Assembly: GCA_028278955.1 (NCBI GenBank)
Contig: JAPYOC010000174.1
Location: forward strand, 1 to 33,354
DNA from: Candidatus Poriferisocius aerobius
GTDB lineage: Bacteria; Actinomycetota; Acidimicrobiia; Acidimicrobiales; Bin134
Length of the DNA: 33,354 nt
Direction of reading: 5' to 3'
A program made the translations under genes and the position numbers. Below are positions 15,340 through 25,026 of this stretch, in pieces; position 1 is the first letter of the stretch; the number at the start of each line of letters is the position of its first letter. The notes under the pieces are model-generated. The model saw only the letters and a program-made list of their open reading frames with translations. It ran no database searches and had not been told where the DNA came from.

Positions 15340-16185
15340 ATGATCGCATTGCCGGAAGCCGAGACCATCCGCCGCGACTTGGATCGAGAGCTGTCTGGGT
15401 TGCGGATCAAGTCGGTGGAGGTGGCAAAGGCGGGGTACGCCAAGCGGTCGGGGGGCGTGAAGAAGTTCGCCGCCCGGCTGGAGAAGGCCAAGATCACCAG
15501 CGTGCGCCGTCGGGGCCTGTACTTGATCGTGGGGTTGGACAGCGAGGATGTGTTGGTGGCCCACTTGGGCGCCGGCGGCCAGCTGCGCCGCAATGCCAAC
15601 CGGGATGATGTCGAACCCGACACCGTGGTGTCGATCACCTTCACCAAGAGCGGGCAGCTTCGGCTGGTGGACGGCGTCGGTGATGCCGGGCTGTTCTTGG
15701 TCGCGGCCGAAAAGCTGGCCGAAGAAGTCCCCGAGCTCGACGGGCTGGGCATCGACCCGCTAGATCAGCCGGTGCCCTGGCGGGTGTTCGGCCAGCTCCT
15801 CTTGGCCCAGGACGCCAAGCTGAAGGCGGTGCTGACCGATGACCAGGTAGTCGTCGGGCTAGGGGAGCTGTACTCCGACGAGATCCTCTTTTCCGCCGGC
15901 CTGCGATTCGACCGCCTCACGAGTTCGCTGGGGCCCCAGGAGGTCAGGCGCTTGCACCGGGCGATGGTGGAGACCCTCCACGACGCGGCAAAACATCGGG
16001 GCACCACCCTCGAGGACGGTCTCTACGTTGACGTCCACGGTCAGCCGGGCGGCTACGGAGAATATGTGAACGTGTTCAAGCAAGCGGGCCAGAAGGGCCG
16101 GCCCTGTCCCCGCTGCCACCGCCCCATCCAGAAATACCGCTTCCGCCGCCGGTGGACCTACTACTGCGAGCAGTGCCAGATCTGA
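15340..16185 (+). CDS. mutM: Fpg/Nei-fold DNA glycosylase-like protein lacking canonical catalytic residues
   Basis: At 281 residues this has the Fpg/MutM layout: N-terminal beta sandwich, helix-two-turn-helix (about 150-190, VVVGLGELYSDEILFSAG), and C-terminal zinc finger with C256, C259, C276 and C279, including the expected Arg in RRRWTYYC. It sits in the mutM position between rnc and smc. However, the N-terminus reads MIALPEAETI instead of MPELPEVETI. The catalytic Pro and Glu right after Met are therefore Ile and Ala. The usual active-site Lys (in RRxKYL) is Leu60 and the conserved Asn of GIGNIY is Glu176, while His75 is kept. The ATG at 15340 is well placed, with GAGGAG 7 bases upstream. 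A TTG at 15349 would give M-P-E but has no spaced ribosome binding site. Lesion-cutting activity is doubtful. Confidence 0.85.
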   Translation: MIALPEAETIRRDLDRELSGLRIKSVEVAKAGYAKRSGGVKKFAARLEKAKITSVRRRGLYLIVGLDSEDVLVAHLGAGGQLRRNANRDDVEPDTVVSITFTKSGQLRLVDGVGDAGLFLVAAEKLAEEVPELDGLGIDPLDQPVPWRVFGQLLLAQDAKLKAVLTDDQVVVGLGELYSDEILFSAGLRFDRLTSSLGPQEVRRLHRAMVETLHDAAKHRGTTLEDGLYVDVHGQPGGYGEYVNVFKQAGQKGRPCPRCHRPIQKYRFRRRWTYYCEQCQI

Positions 16186-16237
16186 CCTTCGAGGGGCACC
16201 GGCGCCGGGAGTTCGCCAATCAAGGCACGGCGATGGG

Positions 16238-16250
16238 TAGGGTCGAATAG
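16238..16250 (+). promoter_or_regulatory. Leaderless -10 box for smc
   Basis: TAGGGT (16238-16243) fits TANNNT and ends 7 bases before the ATG at 16251. No ribosome binding site is seen between them, so smc is probably translated from a leaderless message. Confidence 0.5.
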
Positions 16251-19200
16251 ATGTTCTTGAAGGCGCTGACGATGAAGGGGTTCAAATCCTTCGCCGACTC
16301 CACCACGCTGGAGTTCGAGCCCGGCGTCACCGCTATCGTGGGCCCCAACGGCAGCGGCAAGTCCAACGTGGTCGACGCGGTGGCCTGGGCCCTGGGAGCG
16401 CAGGCCCCGACATCGGTGCGCTCGGCCAAGATGGATGACGTCATTTTCGCGGGAACCGCCACCCGGGCCCGACTGGGCCGGGCGGAGGTCTCGCTCAGCA
16501 TCGACAATGCCTCCCGACTGCTGCCCATCGATTTCGAGGACGTCACCATCACCCGCACGCTGTTCCGCAGCGGCGACAGCGCCTACGCCATCAACGGCGT
16601 GCCCTGTCGCCTGCTCGACATCCAGGAGCTGCTGAGCGACTCCGGCGTCGGCCGCCAACAGCATGTGATCGTCTCTCAGCGCCAGATCGAGGGAGTGCTG
16701 AGCGCCCGGCCCGAGGACCGCCGAGCGGTCATTGAGGAGGCGGCCGGAGTGCTGAAGCACCGCCGCCGCAAGGAGAAGTCGGAGCGGCGGCTGGCGGCGT
16801 CAGAGGCCAACCTCAGCCGGCTGTCCGATGTGGTGCGTGAGATACGCCGCCAGCTGCGCCCGTTGGAACGACAAGCCGAGGCCGCCCGGTGCCACGGTGA
16901 TCTGGTGGCGGAGTTGAGCGGTATCCGTCGTTTTCTGGCCGGGCGGGAGGTCGAGCAGCTGCGCCGACGGGTTCGCCAGCTGACCCAAGACCAGGCTGCC
17001 CACCGCCGCGAGGCGCAGCAGATCACCGGTCGGGTCGAGGCAGTGGACCGGGAGCTTGCCGCCGCCGAGATACGGCTCTCGGCGACCGAAGGGCAGGACA
17101 TCAGCAACGCTTTGCTGCGCTTCGAAGCGGTGACCGAGCGTCTGCGGGGTTTGGAGGCGCTGTTGGCGGAGCGCCGTCTGCGCCTGCTGAGCGAGCGCAG
17201 CGCAGGCACAGACGAGGATGTGGTGGCCACGCTGGAGGCCGAATCGCACCGTCTGGGCCAAGAGCTGGAAGAGGTGGAGCAGTCGGAGGCCGCTCTGAGG
17301 CCTGATGCGGCCGCCGTCCACGACGCCGAACAAGAGCTGGAGCAGCTCCGCCTGTCGTTCGACGAGCGGTGGGGCGCCGAGCCCCCGGCACCAGCAGGCT
17401 CGGAGGCGGCTCGGGTCGCCGGGGAGATCAGGATATTGGAGGCATCCATCCACCGGGACCAGGCAGAGCGGGCTCGTCTCAGCCGCGACTTGGAGGAGTT
17501 GGAGCAGCGCCGACAGGAGTTGGTCGAGGAGCTGGACCGGAGCTGGGCCGAGGCTGCTGCGGCCGAGGCTTCCCAGCGATCCCGGTGGGAGCAGCACCAG
17601 TCGGCCGAGCGTTCGATGGAACAGGCCCGGGCCGGTTGCGAGCAACAGAGGGCGGCTCTGGCCGAGGCGGTCGGAGATCGGCAGGCCTGGGAGGCTCGGC
17701 GGGAGGCGCTTTCGCTGGCGTTGGACGAGGCGCGCGACGCATCAGGGGCTCAGCGCCTCGCCGGCATCCAAGGCGTGGTCGGCACCCTGTTCGACATCGT
17801 AGACGTCGATCGGGGATGGGAGGCGGCGTTTGAGGCCGCCGCCGCCGACGCGGTCGCCGCCGTGGTGGCCACCGACTCAGAGGCGGCCATGAGGGCTATC
17901 GCCACTCTGGAGGCCGACAATGCGAGCGGCGCGGTCTTGGTTTTGGGCTCGCCGGGGGCGGGGGCGGCAATCCCGGCTGCCGGCGTCCCCCTGCGTCGCC
18001 ATGTCTGTTCGTCGGTGGCGGGTGTGGACCGGCTCCTCGATGCCCTCGTCGGCGATGTCGGGGTGGTGGGCAGCAGCGAGGAGGCGGCCGCCGCCGCGGT
18101 GGCCCACCCCGCCTCCGTGGTGGTGACGCGCCGGGGCGACCGGTTCTCGCCTTCTGGATGGCGGGTGGGGGTTCGCCGCTCGGGGGCGACGAGGGGCCTG
18201 TTGGAAGAGGCCGAGCAGGCCTCGGCCCGAGCGGTCGAAGCGGTCGGGGCCGCCGAGCAGCGCCTCGTCGAGGCGCAAAGCCGCCGGGAGGAGGCCGAGC
18301 AACGCGAGGCCCAGGCCCGAGAGCAGGCCAACAGCCAGGCTGAGGCGGCAAAAAGCACTCGGAATCGGGCGGCTGCGGTGGAGCGGGAGCTTCGAGACGC
18401 AGAGGTGGGAATCGCCGCGCTCGGGCCCCGCGGCCAAGAGTTGGACGACAGGATCAATGAGGACCTCCGCCGGGCGGGCCAGCTCCACCGGGAGCTGCCC
18501 CGCCATGAAGCCGAAGAAGCCGGGCAGCGGGCCCGGGCCGAGAAGACAAGCCGAGCCCGACAGGAGTTGGCCGAGAAGTCGCAAGCGGCCAGCAGTCTCC
18601 GCTCCGACTACCAGGTGCGAGCGGCGGGGATCGACGAGCGGCGCCGGTTGCTGAGCACCCAGCGGGCAGAGATCGAGCGCCGCTTGAGCCAGATGGCCCA
18701 AGCCCGGGCCGAAGCCGCCTCGCGTCGGGAGGCGGTCGACCTCAGGCTGTCCGTCGTCGACCAGATGATGCAGCTGGTGGCCCGAAGGGCCCACCAGGCG
18801 GGCCGCGGGCTTGAGGATCTTCGCCATCGACGGGCCCGGGAATCGGAGGCGGCGAGGGCAGCCGCCCAGCGGCTGGAGGACTTGCGGGGCCAGCGGTCGC
18901 AGGCGGAGGCCAGGCTGGGGCAGTGCCGAGAGCGGGACCGCAGCGCCGAAATCGAGCTGGCGGAAGCGAGCGTCAGGCTGGAGGCCGCAGTCGACCGCTG
19001 CCGCCGCGACTTGAACTGCGAGCCCGGTGAAGCGGTGGCCGAGCCGTGCCCTCCTCTGGTGCCCGGCGTTGCGCCCGCTGACCGGGCTCGGGCCTTAGAG
19101 CAAGAACTTCGCATCATGGGGCCGGTGAACCCGTTGGCGTTGGAGGAGTACGAGGCGATGTCGGAGCGCTACGAGTTCACCCAGGGCCAGATTGACGACA

Positions 19201-19745
19201 TCCGCCAAAGCCGCCGAGAGCTCCGCAAGGTGATCCGCAAGATCGACGAGGAGATCATCACCGTGTTCTCCTCGGCGTATGCCGACGTGGCCCGAAACTT
19301 CGCCGACCTGTTCAAGACCTTGTTCCCCGGCGGCGAGGGCACGCTGAAGCTCAACCAGCCCGACGCGTTGCTCGACACCGGGGTGGAGATCGATGCCCGC
19401 CCGTCGGGCAAGAACGTCCGGCGGCTGAGCCTGCTCTCGGGAGGGGAGCGCTCGCTCACCGCGCTGGCCTTCTTGTTTGCGGTCTTCCGCAGCCGGCCAT
19501 CGCCGTTCTATGTCATGGACGAGGTGGAGGCCGCGCTCGACGACATCAACCTGCACCGCTTTCTCCATCTCATCGACGAGTTCCGAGCCGATGCCCAGCT
19601 TCTCATTGTGAGCCACCAGAAGCGCACAATGGAAGCGGCTGACTGCCTCTACGGGGTGTCATTGAAACCGGGGGGAAGCTCCAAGGTGCTTTCCGAAAAG
19701 GCGATGGTAGCCTCGCAGCCGAAGGTACTTATCGGACAAGGTTGA
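16251..19745 (+). CDS. smc: Chromosome segregation protein SMC
   Basis: SMC is the ATPase core of bacterial condensin, which organises and separates chromosomes. At 1164 residues it has normal length. The Walker A loop GPNGSGKS is at residues 31-38. The R-loop region and VGRQQHVIVSQRQIEGVLSA follow (split by an ordinary linker). Long coiled coils run from about 165 to 495 and 650 to 950, and the hinge from about 500 to 640 begins GIQGVVGTLFD. The C-terminal head has LSGGERS at 1062-1068 and Walker B FYVMDEVEAALDD near 1086. The stop overlaps the next gene region, 2 bases before its ATG. scpA and scpB are not in this window. Confidence 0.97.
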   Translation: MFLKALTMKGFKSFADSTTLEFEPGVTAIVGPNGSGKSNVVDAVAWALGAQAPTSVRSAKMDDVIFAGTATRARLGRAEVSLSIDNASRLLPIDFEDVTITRTLFRSGDSAYAINGVPCRLLDIQELLSDSGVGRQQHVIVSQRQIEGVLSARPEDRRAVIEEAAGVLKHRRRKEKSERRLAASEANLSRLSDVVREIRRQLRPLERQAEAARCHGDLVAELSGIRRFLAGREVEQLRRRVRQLTQDQAAHRREAQQITGRVEAVDRELAAAEIRLSATEGQDISNALLRFEAVTERLRGLEALLAERRLRLLSERSAGTDEDVVATLEAESHRLGQELEEVEQSEAALRPDAAAVHDAEQELEQLRLSFDERWGAEPPAPAGSEAARVAGEIRILEASIHRDQAERARLSRDLEELEQRRQELVEELDRSWAEAAAAEASQRSRWEQHQSAERSMEQARAGCEQQRAALAEAVGDRQAWEARREALSLALDEARDASGAQRLAGIQGVVGTLFDIVDVDRGWEAAFEAAAADAVAAVVATDSEAAMRAIATLEADNASGAVLVLGSPGAGAAIPAAGVPLRRHVCSSVAGVDRLLDALVGDVGVVGSSEEAAAAAVAHPASVVVTRRGDRFSPSGWRVGVRRSGATRGLLEEAEQASARAVEAVGAAEQRLVEAQSRREEAEQREAQAREQANSQAEAAKSTRNRAAAVERELRDAEVGIAALGPRGQELDDRINEDLRRAGQLHRELPRHEAEEAGQRARAEKTSRARQELAEKSQAASSLRSDYQVRAAGIDERRRLLSTQRAEIERRLSQMAQARAEAASRREAVDLRLSVVDQMMQLVARRAHQAGRGLEDLRHRRARESEAARAAAQRLEDLRGQRSQAEARLGQCRERDRSAEIELAEASVRLEAAVDRCRRDLNCEPGEAVAEPCPPLVPGVAPADRARALEQELRIMGPVNPLALEEYEAMSERYEFTQGQIDDIRQSRRELRKVIRKIDEEIITVFSSAYADVARNFADLFKTLFPGGEGTLKLNQPDALLDTGVEIDARPSGKNVRRLSLLSGGERSLTALAFLFAVFRSRPSPFYVMDEVEAALDDINLHRFLHLIDEFRADAQLLIVSHQKRTMEAADCLYGVSLKPGGSSKVLSEKAMVASQPKVLIGQG

Positions 19746-19747
19746 GA

Positions 19748-21136
19748 ATGAGCTACGAGCCCGAAGATCCCCGTTCGGACTGGGATCCCCTGGGGTGGGA
19801 GTGGGAAGGCCCCGACGAGCATTCCAGCGGTTTGGCGCAGCCGCGTGCCGCCGAGTTGGTTGCCTGGGTCCCCCAAGACAGCCCGCCCCCGCAGTCGCGC
19901 GGTCCCGCCGTGGCCATGCTGGTGGCCTCGGTGCTGCTGGCCGTCTTGGGGCTGGTCGGCATCGGGATCGGAGTGGGAAGCATCTTCTTCAATCAGGGCG
20001 CTCCCCCCCCAGAGATCGTCGTGGTCTCCGGGCCCCGAATGGTGAGCGCTCCAGCCCAAGCGCCGGAGCTGCGAACTCCGTTGGCAGATGCGCCCTCCGA
20101 TCGGCCTCGGTCGGACGAGGCCCCCGGCACCGGTCAGACGGCTCTCTCCCCAGTGCCCGACGATCCGGTGGTGGCTGTGGCCCGGGCGGTCATTCCGTCG
20201 GTGGTGCTCATCGAGGTGAACGCGCCTGAGGCGGATCAGGACAGCCCGATCCTTCCCGAGCCCGGAACGCAGCGCCCCGATGGCCCCCAGAGGTATGGTC
20301 AGGGCTCTGGGATCGTCTACGACGCATCCGGCCTGATTCTGACCAACGCCCATGTTCTGGGCGAGGCCGATACGGTCAGGGTCCAGTTCGCCGACGGCAC
20401 TCGGGCCCAGGGTGTGGTGGTCGGGGCCGCGTCGGCCATCGACGTCGGTTTGGTGAGGGTGGACACCGACTTTTCCCTCACGCCCGCCGTTTTCGCCGAT
20501 CGCTCGACCGTTGAGGTCGGGCAGCTGGCGGTGGCGGTGGGCAGCCCGTTCGGGTTGCAGCAGTCGGTGACCTCCGGGATCGTCAGCGCGGTGGGCCGGG
20601 CGGTCAGAGAGGGCACGGGCGACAGCGCATTCGTCGAGATGATTCAAACCGATGCTCCCATCAACCCCGGCAATTCGGGCGGCGCCCTGGCGAACCGCTC
20701 CGGCCACGTCATCGGCATGAACACGCTCATCCAGACCGACGGCCGGGTGAGCGGCAACATCGGTCTGGGCTTTGCCATACCCTCCGACATCGCCTTGAAC
20801 ATCGCCGAGCGCATCCTCAAAGGCGAGAGCACCGAGCTCGGTTACCTGGGAGTCTGGGGAACCGATCCGAAAATAGGGGAACCGGGCGCCTTGATCGTCG
20901 AGGTGCAGCCCAGCACGCCCGCGGGCGAAGCCGGGTTGCTGGAAGGGGACCTGATCGTCAAGATGGACGACGAGGCGGTGTCCACCTTCACCGAGTTGGC
21001 GGCCAAGGTCCAGTTCCGGGTGCCGGGAACCGAGGTGAAGCTGGAGGTGGTGCGCGACGGCACCCCGATCACGCTCACCGCGGTCATCGGCTCTCGGCCG
21101 GTCTCGCCGCAATCCGGTGTTGGAGACGAAGAGTAG
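19748..21136 (+). CDS. HtrA/DegP-like membrane-anchored serine protease with PDZ domain
   Basis: This is a trypsin-fold protease of 462 residues from the ATG at 19748. It has a cytoplasmic acidic N-terminus (1-53), one membrane helix (about 54-80), a linker, then an extracytoplasmic protease domain with the complete triad: H202 in TNAHVLG, D232 in SAIDVGLV, and S310 in NPGNSGGAL. A PDZ domain follows (about 375-455), with GYLGV and AGLLEGDLIVKMDDEAV. Such proteases degrade or refold damaged exported proteins under envelope stress. An AAGG lies 6 bases before the ATG. A TTG at 19742 is an alternative start inside the smc end. The ftsY start touches its stop. Confidence 0.93.
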   Translation: MSYEPEDPRSDWDPLGWEWEGPDEHSSGLAQPRAAELVAWVPQDSPPPQSRGPAVAMLVASVLLAVLGLVGIGIGVGSIFFNQGAPPPEIVVVSGPRMVSAPAQAPELRTPLADAPSDRPRSDEAPGTGQTALSPVPDDPVVAVARAVIPSVVLIEVNAPEADQDSPILPEPGTQRPDGPQRYGQGSGIVYDASGLILTNAHVLGEADTVRVQFADGTRAQGVVVGAASAIDVGLVRVDTDFSLTPAVFADRSTVEVGQLAVAVGSPFGLQQSVTSGIVSAVGRAVREGTGDSAFVEMIQTDAPINPGNSGGALANRSGHVIGMNTLIQTDGRVSGNIGLGFAIPSDIALNIAERILKGESTELGYLGVWGTDPKIGEPGALIVEVQPSTPAGEAGLLEGDLIVKMDDEAVSTFTELAAKVQFRVPGTEVKLEVVRDGTPITLTAVIGSRPVSPQSGVGDEE

Positions 21137-22269
21137 TGGTGTTCCGCCGACGGCGGCGGTCGGGGGAGGCGGTCGGGGCTGCCAACCAGTCTGCGCCCGA
21201 TTCCGAGGTTGGCCCCAAGCGGCCTCACGAGCCGGAGACCGAGCCTGATCCAGAGTCGGAGGGGGCCTACGAGCCGGAGACTGGGCTCGAAGGTGATCCG
21301 GCGCCTACCAGCGAGACCGAACCCGAGCGAGCCCGTATTCGAGACCGGCTGTCCAATGCCCGGGGGGCGTTCTCGGGCTTCGTGGCGTCAGTGGTGTCTC
21401 GGGGAATAGACGACGCTGTCTGGGAGGAGCTCGAGGAAGCGCTCATCCTGGCCGATGCGGGGGTCGGCACGACCACGGCGCTGCTGGACCGGCTCAAAGA
21501 GGAAGCCAAGGCCGAGAGGATCACCGATCCCGAGGATCTGGTGGCCATGCTCAAAGCCCAGATGACGCAGAGCCTGCACGTCCCCGGCCTCGAGCTCAGC
21601 ACCGAAGGCAATCCCGCGGTATGGCTGTTCGTGGGGGTGAACGGGGTGGGCAAGACCACCACCATCGGCAAGCTGGCGGCTCGAGAGGCCCAGAGCGGCC
21701 GCAAAGCAGTGCTTGCCGCTGGGGACACGTTTCGGGCCGCAGCCGCCGAGCAGCTGGGACAGTGGGCCGAGCGATCGGGGGCCGAGTTGGTGCGGGGCGC
21801 AGAGGGGGCCGATCCCAGCTCGGTGATTTTCGATGCCATCGAGCATGCCTCAGCGGCCGGAGCGCCGCTGGTGATGGCCGACACCGCCGGGCGGCTCCAT
21901 ACCCGCACCAACTTGATGGAGGAGCTGGCCAAGATACACCGAGTGGCCGGCAAGGGGCCGGGAACGGTTGCCGAGGTGCTGCTGGTGATCGACGCCAGCA
22001 CCGGCCAGAACGGCCTAGCCCAGGCTCGGCGCTTCACCGAGTCGGCCGAGTTGACCGGCGTGGTCCTCACCAAGCTCGACGGATCGGCCAAGGGCGGCAT
22101 CGTCATGGCGGTGCAAGACGAATTGGGAATCCCGGTGAAGCTGGTGGGGCTGGGGGAGGGAATCGGGGATTTAGCGGCATTTGACGCCCATGAATTCGTC
22201 GAAGCCCTGTTTTCCTCGCCTGTCTCCTCGCGCCGGATGACCCCTTCCCACCGCGAGCGCATAGCCTAG
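21136..22269 (+). CDS. ftsY: Signal recognition particle receptor FtsY
   Basis: FtsY is the membrane receptor for SRP, a GTPase that docks ribosomes at the translocon. The 377-residue protein has an N-terminal Arg-rich stretch (MVFRRRRRS) and an acidic repeat-rich A region (about 20-70, many Pro-Glu-Thr). The NG domain carries the P-loop GVNGVGKTTTIGKLA near residue 165-180, DTAGRLHTR near 248, and TKLDGSAKGG near 312. The start is one of two adjacent GTG codons (21136 or 21139), and the first shares its G with the preceding TAG. ffh follows 7 bases after the stop, so the two SRP GTPases are probably made from one transcript. Confidence 0.96.
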   Translation: MVFRRRRRSGEAVGAANQSAPDSEVGPKRPHEPETEPDPESEGAYEPETGLEGDPAPTSETEPERARIRDRLSNARGAFSGFVASVVSRGIDDAVWEELEEALILADAGVGTTTALLDRLKEEAKAERITDPEDLVAMLKAQMTQSLHVPGLELSTEGNPAVWLFVGVNGVGKTTTIGKLAAREAQSGRKAVLAAGDTFRAAAAEQLGQWAERSGAELVRGAEGADPSSVIFDAIEHASAAGAPLVMADTAGRLHTRTNLMEELAKIHRVAGKGPGTVAEVLLVIDASTGQNGLAQARRFTESAELTGVVLTKLDGSAKGGIVMAVQDELGIPVKLVGLGEGIGDLAAFDAHEFVEALFSSPVSSRRMTPSHRERIA

Positions 22270-22276
22270 GCAGTCC

Positions 22277-23707
<1,431 letters not shown>

Positions 23708-23728
23708 CCCTCAAGGAATCCGGGCGGG

Positions 23729-23734
23729 TAGAAT
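23729..23734 (+). promoter_or_regulatory. Candidate -10 box for the rpsP operon
   Basis: TAGAAT matches TANNNT in the 138-base gap between ffh and rpsP and would give a leader of roughly 105 bases. The leader contains a small hairpin (23764-23768 with 23775-23779, 5 bp). No convincing -35 box was found. Confidence 0.45.
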
Positions 23735-23845
23735 CTCTGCGTTCCGGCGGTCGGCGCCGGTTCGTGCCTGAACGGGCACTTGTGACGGGCCAATCGGGCT
23801 CACGATGCCCAATGGACCCCAGACGACAGAAGGGCTGACCGGCTC

Positions 23846-24229
23846 GTGGCAGTAAGACTCCGGCTTATGCGGATGGGCAAGAAGAAGCAGCCCACGTACC
23901 GTGTGGTGGCCGCCGACTCCCGCAAAGCCCGCAACGGGCGCTTCATCGAGATCGTGGGCACCTACAACCCCCGCCAGGAGCCGTCTCTGATAGAGATCGA
24001 CAATCAGCGGGCGGTGCACTGGCTTCGCCACGGGGCCCAGCCCAGCGAGCGGGTGCAGAAGCTGTTGGTCATATCGGGCGCATGGGCGGAATTCGCCGAT
24101 GAAGCCGGGTCTGCGGCTGTTCCTCCCGCCAAGGTGACCACGGCCGAGTCGGCCGCTGCCCCTGAGAGCCGAGAGCCTGGTGACGAGCAAGCAGCTGATG
24201 GCGAGAAAGCAGAGGACGGGGAGTCGTGA
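23846..24229 (+). CDS. rpsP: 30S ribosomal protein S16 with acidic C-terminal tail
   Basis: S16 is an early-binding 30S assembly protein. The GTG at 23846 gives MAVRLRLMRMGKKKQPTYR, the normal S16 N-terminus, and RNGRFIEIVGTYNPRQEP is conserved. The S16 core takes about 80 residues. The protein continues to 127 residues with a tail rich in Ala, Glu and Asp (from about 90 on), absent in E. coli S16 though extensions are known in actinobacteria. The stop overlaps the khpA start as GTGA. The genes rpsP-khpA-rimM-trmD-rplS form the classic operon. Confidence 0.95.
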   Translation: MAVRLRLMRMGKKKQPTYRVVAADSRKARNGRFIEIVGTYNPRQEPSLIEIDNQRAVHWLRHGAQPSERVQKLLVISGAWAEFADEAGSAAVPPAKVTTAESAAAPESREPGDEQAADGEKAEDGES

Positions 24230-24549
24230 GCGACACTGATTTCGGGGCGGACAACCCCGACTACGAAGATGATGATTTCGACGAAGCGGGCGGCGGCAAC
24301 GCCATTGAGGCCCCGACGGCGAGAAACGTTTTGGAGTACCTGGTCAAGTCGGTGGTGGAGAACCCCGGCGAGGTGGAGGTAGAGGTAGTCGAGCGACAGG
24401 GCTCGATCACACTGGAAGTCACCGTGGCCGATGGGGACATGGGCCGGGTCATCGGTCGTCGGGGCCGAGTGGCCAATTCCATTCGCACCCTGGTGCGGGC
24501 TGCGGCCAGCAAGGACGGCAGCTCCGTCGACGTCGATTTCATTGACTGA
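24226..24549 (+). CDS. khpA: KH-domain RNA-binding protein KhpA (YlqC family)
   Basis: This is a small single-KH RNA-binding protein. In Gram-positive bacteria KhpA pairs with KhpB and affects cell division and RNA levels. The GTG start at 24226 overlaps the rpsP stop. The KH core is seen in residues 30-107: ARNVLEYLVKSVVENP, then the GxxG loop in MGRVIGRRGRVANSIRTLVRA. An unusual acidic N-terminal extension of about 30 residues (YEDDDFDEAGGG) precedes the normal 77-residue domain. Its stop is in the same frame as rimM, 15 bases upstream of that gene's first possible start. Confidence 0.92.
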   Translation: MSDTDFGADNPDYEDDDFDEAGGGNAIEAPTARNVLEYLVKSVVENPGEVEVEVVERQGSITLEVTVADGDMGRVIGRRGRVANSIRTLVRAAASKDGSSVDVDFID

Positions 24550-24564
24550 TCAGCACGGGCGCGT

Positions 24565-25026
24565 CTGCTGCTAGAGGTTGGGCGTATCGACCGGGCTCAC
24601 GGGGTCCGGGGGGAAGTGGTGGTCACGCTGTGGACCAACCGCGCCGAGCGGCTCGAGAGGGGGGCAGTGCTCGCCACCGACCTCGGCAAGCTCACCGTGG
24701 CCGATACCCGGGCCTATCAGCAGCGCTGGATCATGCGGTTCGCCGAGATCGGCGACAGAGACGCGGCCGATTCCGTGCGAGGACAGGCGCTGAGGGCCGA
24801 GCCCCTATCCGACCCCGACGAGCTGTGGGTTCACGAGCTGATCGGCATGACGGTGTGCGAGCCCGATGGCACCGAGCGGGGGAAGGTCGAGGCGGTGCAG
24901 GCGAATCCGGCCAGCGATCTTCTCGTGCTGGAATCCGGGGTCCTGGTGCCGCTCACCTTCCTTGTCAAGCGATTGGGCGACCGGCTGATTGTGGATGGCC
25001 CCGACGGGTTGTTCGACGATCCGTGA
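24565..25026 (+). CDS. rimM: Ribosome maturation factor RimM, apparently starting at CTG
   Basis: RimM helps mature the 3' domain of 16S rRNA and binds S19. The conserved N-terminus LEVGRIDRAHGVRGEVVV is encoded at about 24568-24624, and the PRC-barrel domain follows with ELWVHELIGMTV near residue 87. The in-frame codons between the khpA stop (24547-24549) and this motif include no ATG, GTG or TTG, only two adjacent CTG codons at 24565 and 24568. The GTG at 24616 is the first standard start, and using it would delete the conserved strand. From 24565 the protein has 153 residues. The stop overlaps trmD as GTGA. No good ribosome binding site is visible, so reinitiation after khpA is likely. Confidence 0.88.
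   Translation: MLLEVGRIDRAHGVRGEVVVTLWTNRAERLERGAVLATDLGKLTVADTRAYQQRWIMRFAEIGDRDAADSVRGQALRAEPLSDPDELWVHELIGMTVCEPDGTERGKVEAVQANPASDLLVLESGVLVPLTFLVKRLGDRLIVDGPDGLFDDP

Noticed and set aside
15349-15357. TTG start for mutM giving Met-Pro-Glu
   Set aside because: The GAGGAG ribosome binding site is 7 bases from ATG 15340 but 16 from this TTG, and the resulting chain would lack three residues of the canonical N-terminus.
16278-16290. T-loop-like string GGTTCAAATCC suggesting a tRNA
   Set aside because: It lies inside the smc N-terminal coding region (KGFKSF), and no matching acceptor, D or anticodon arms were found.
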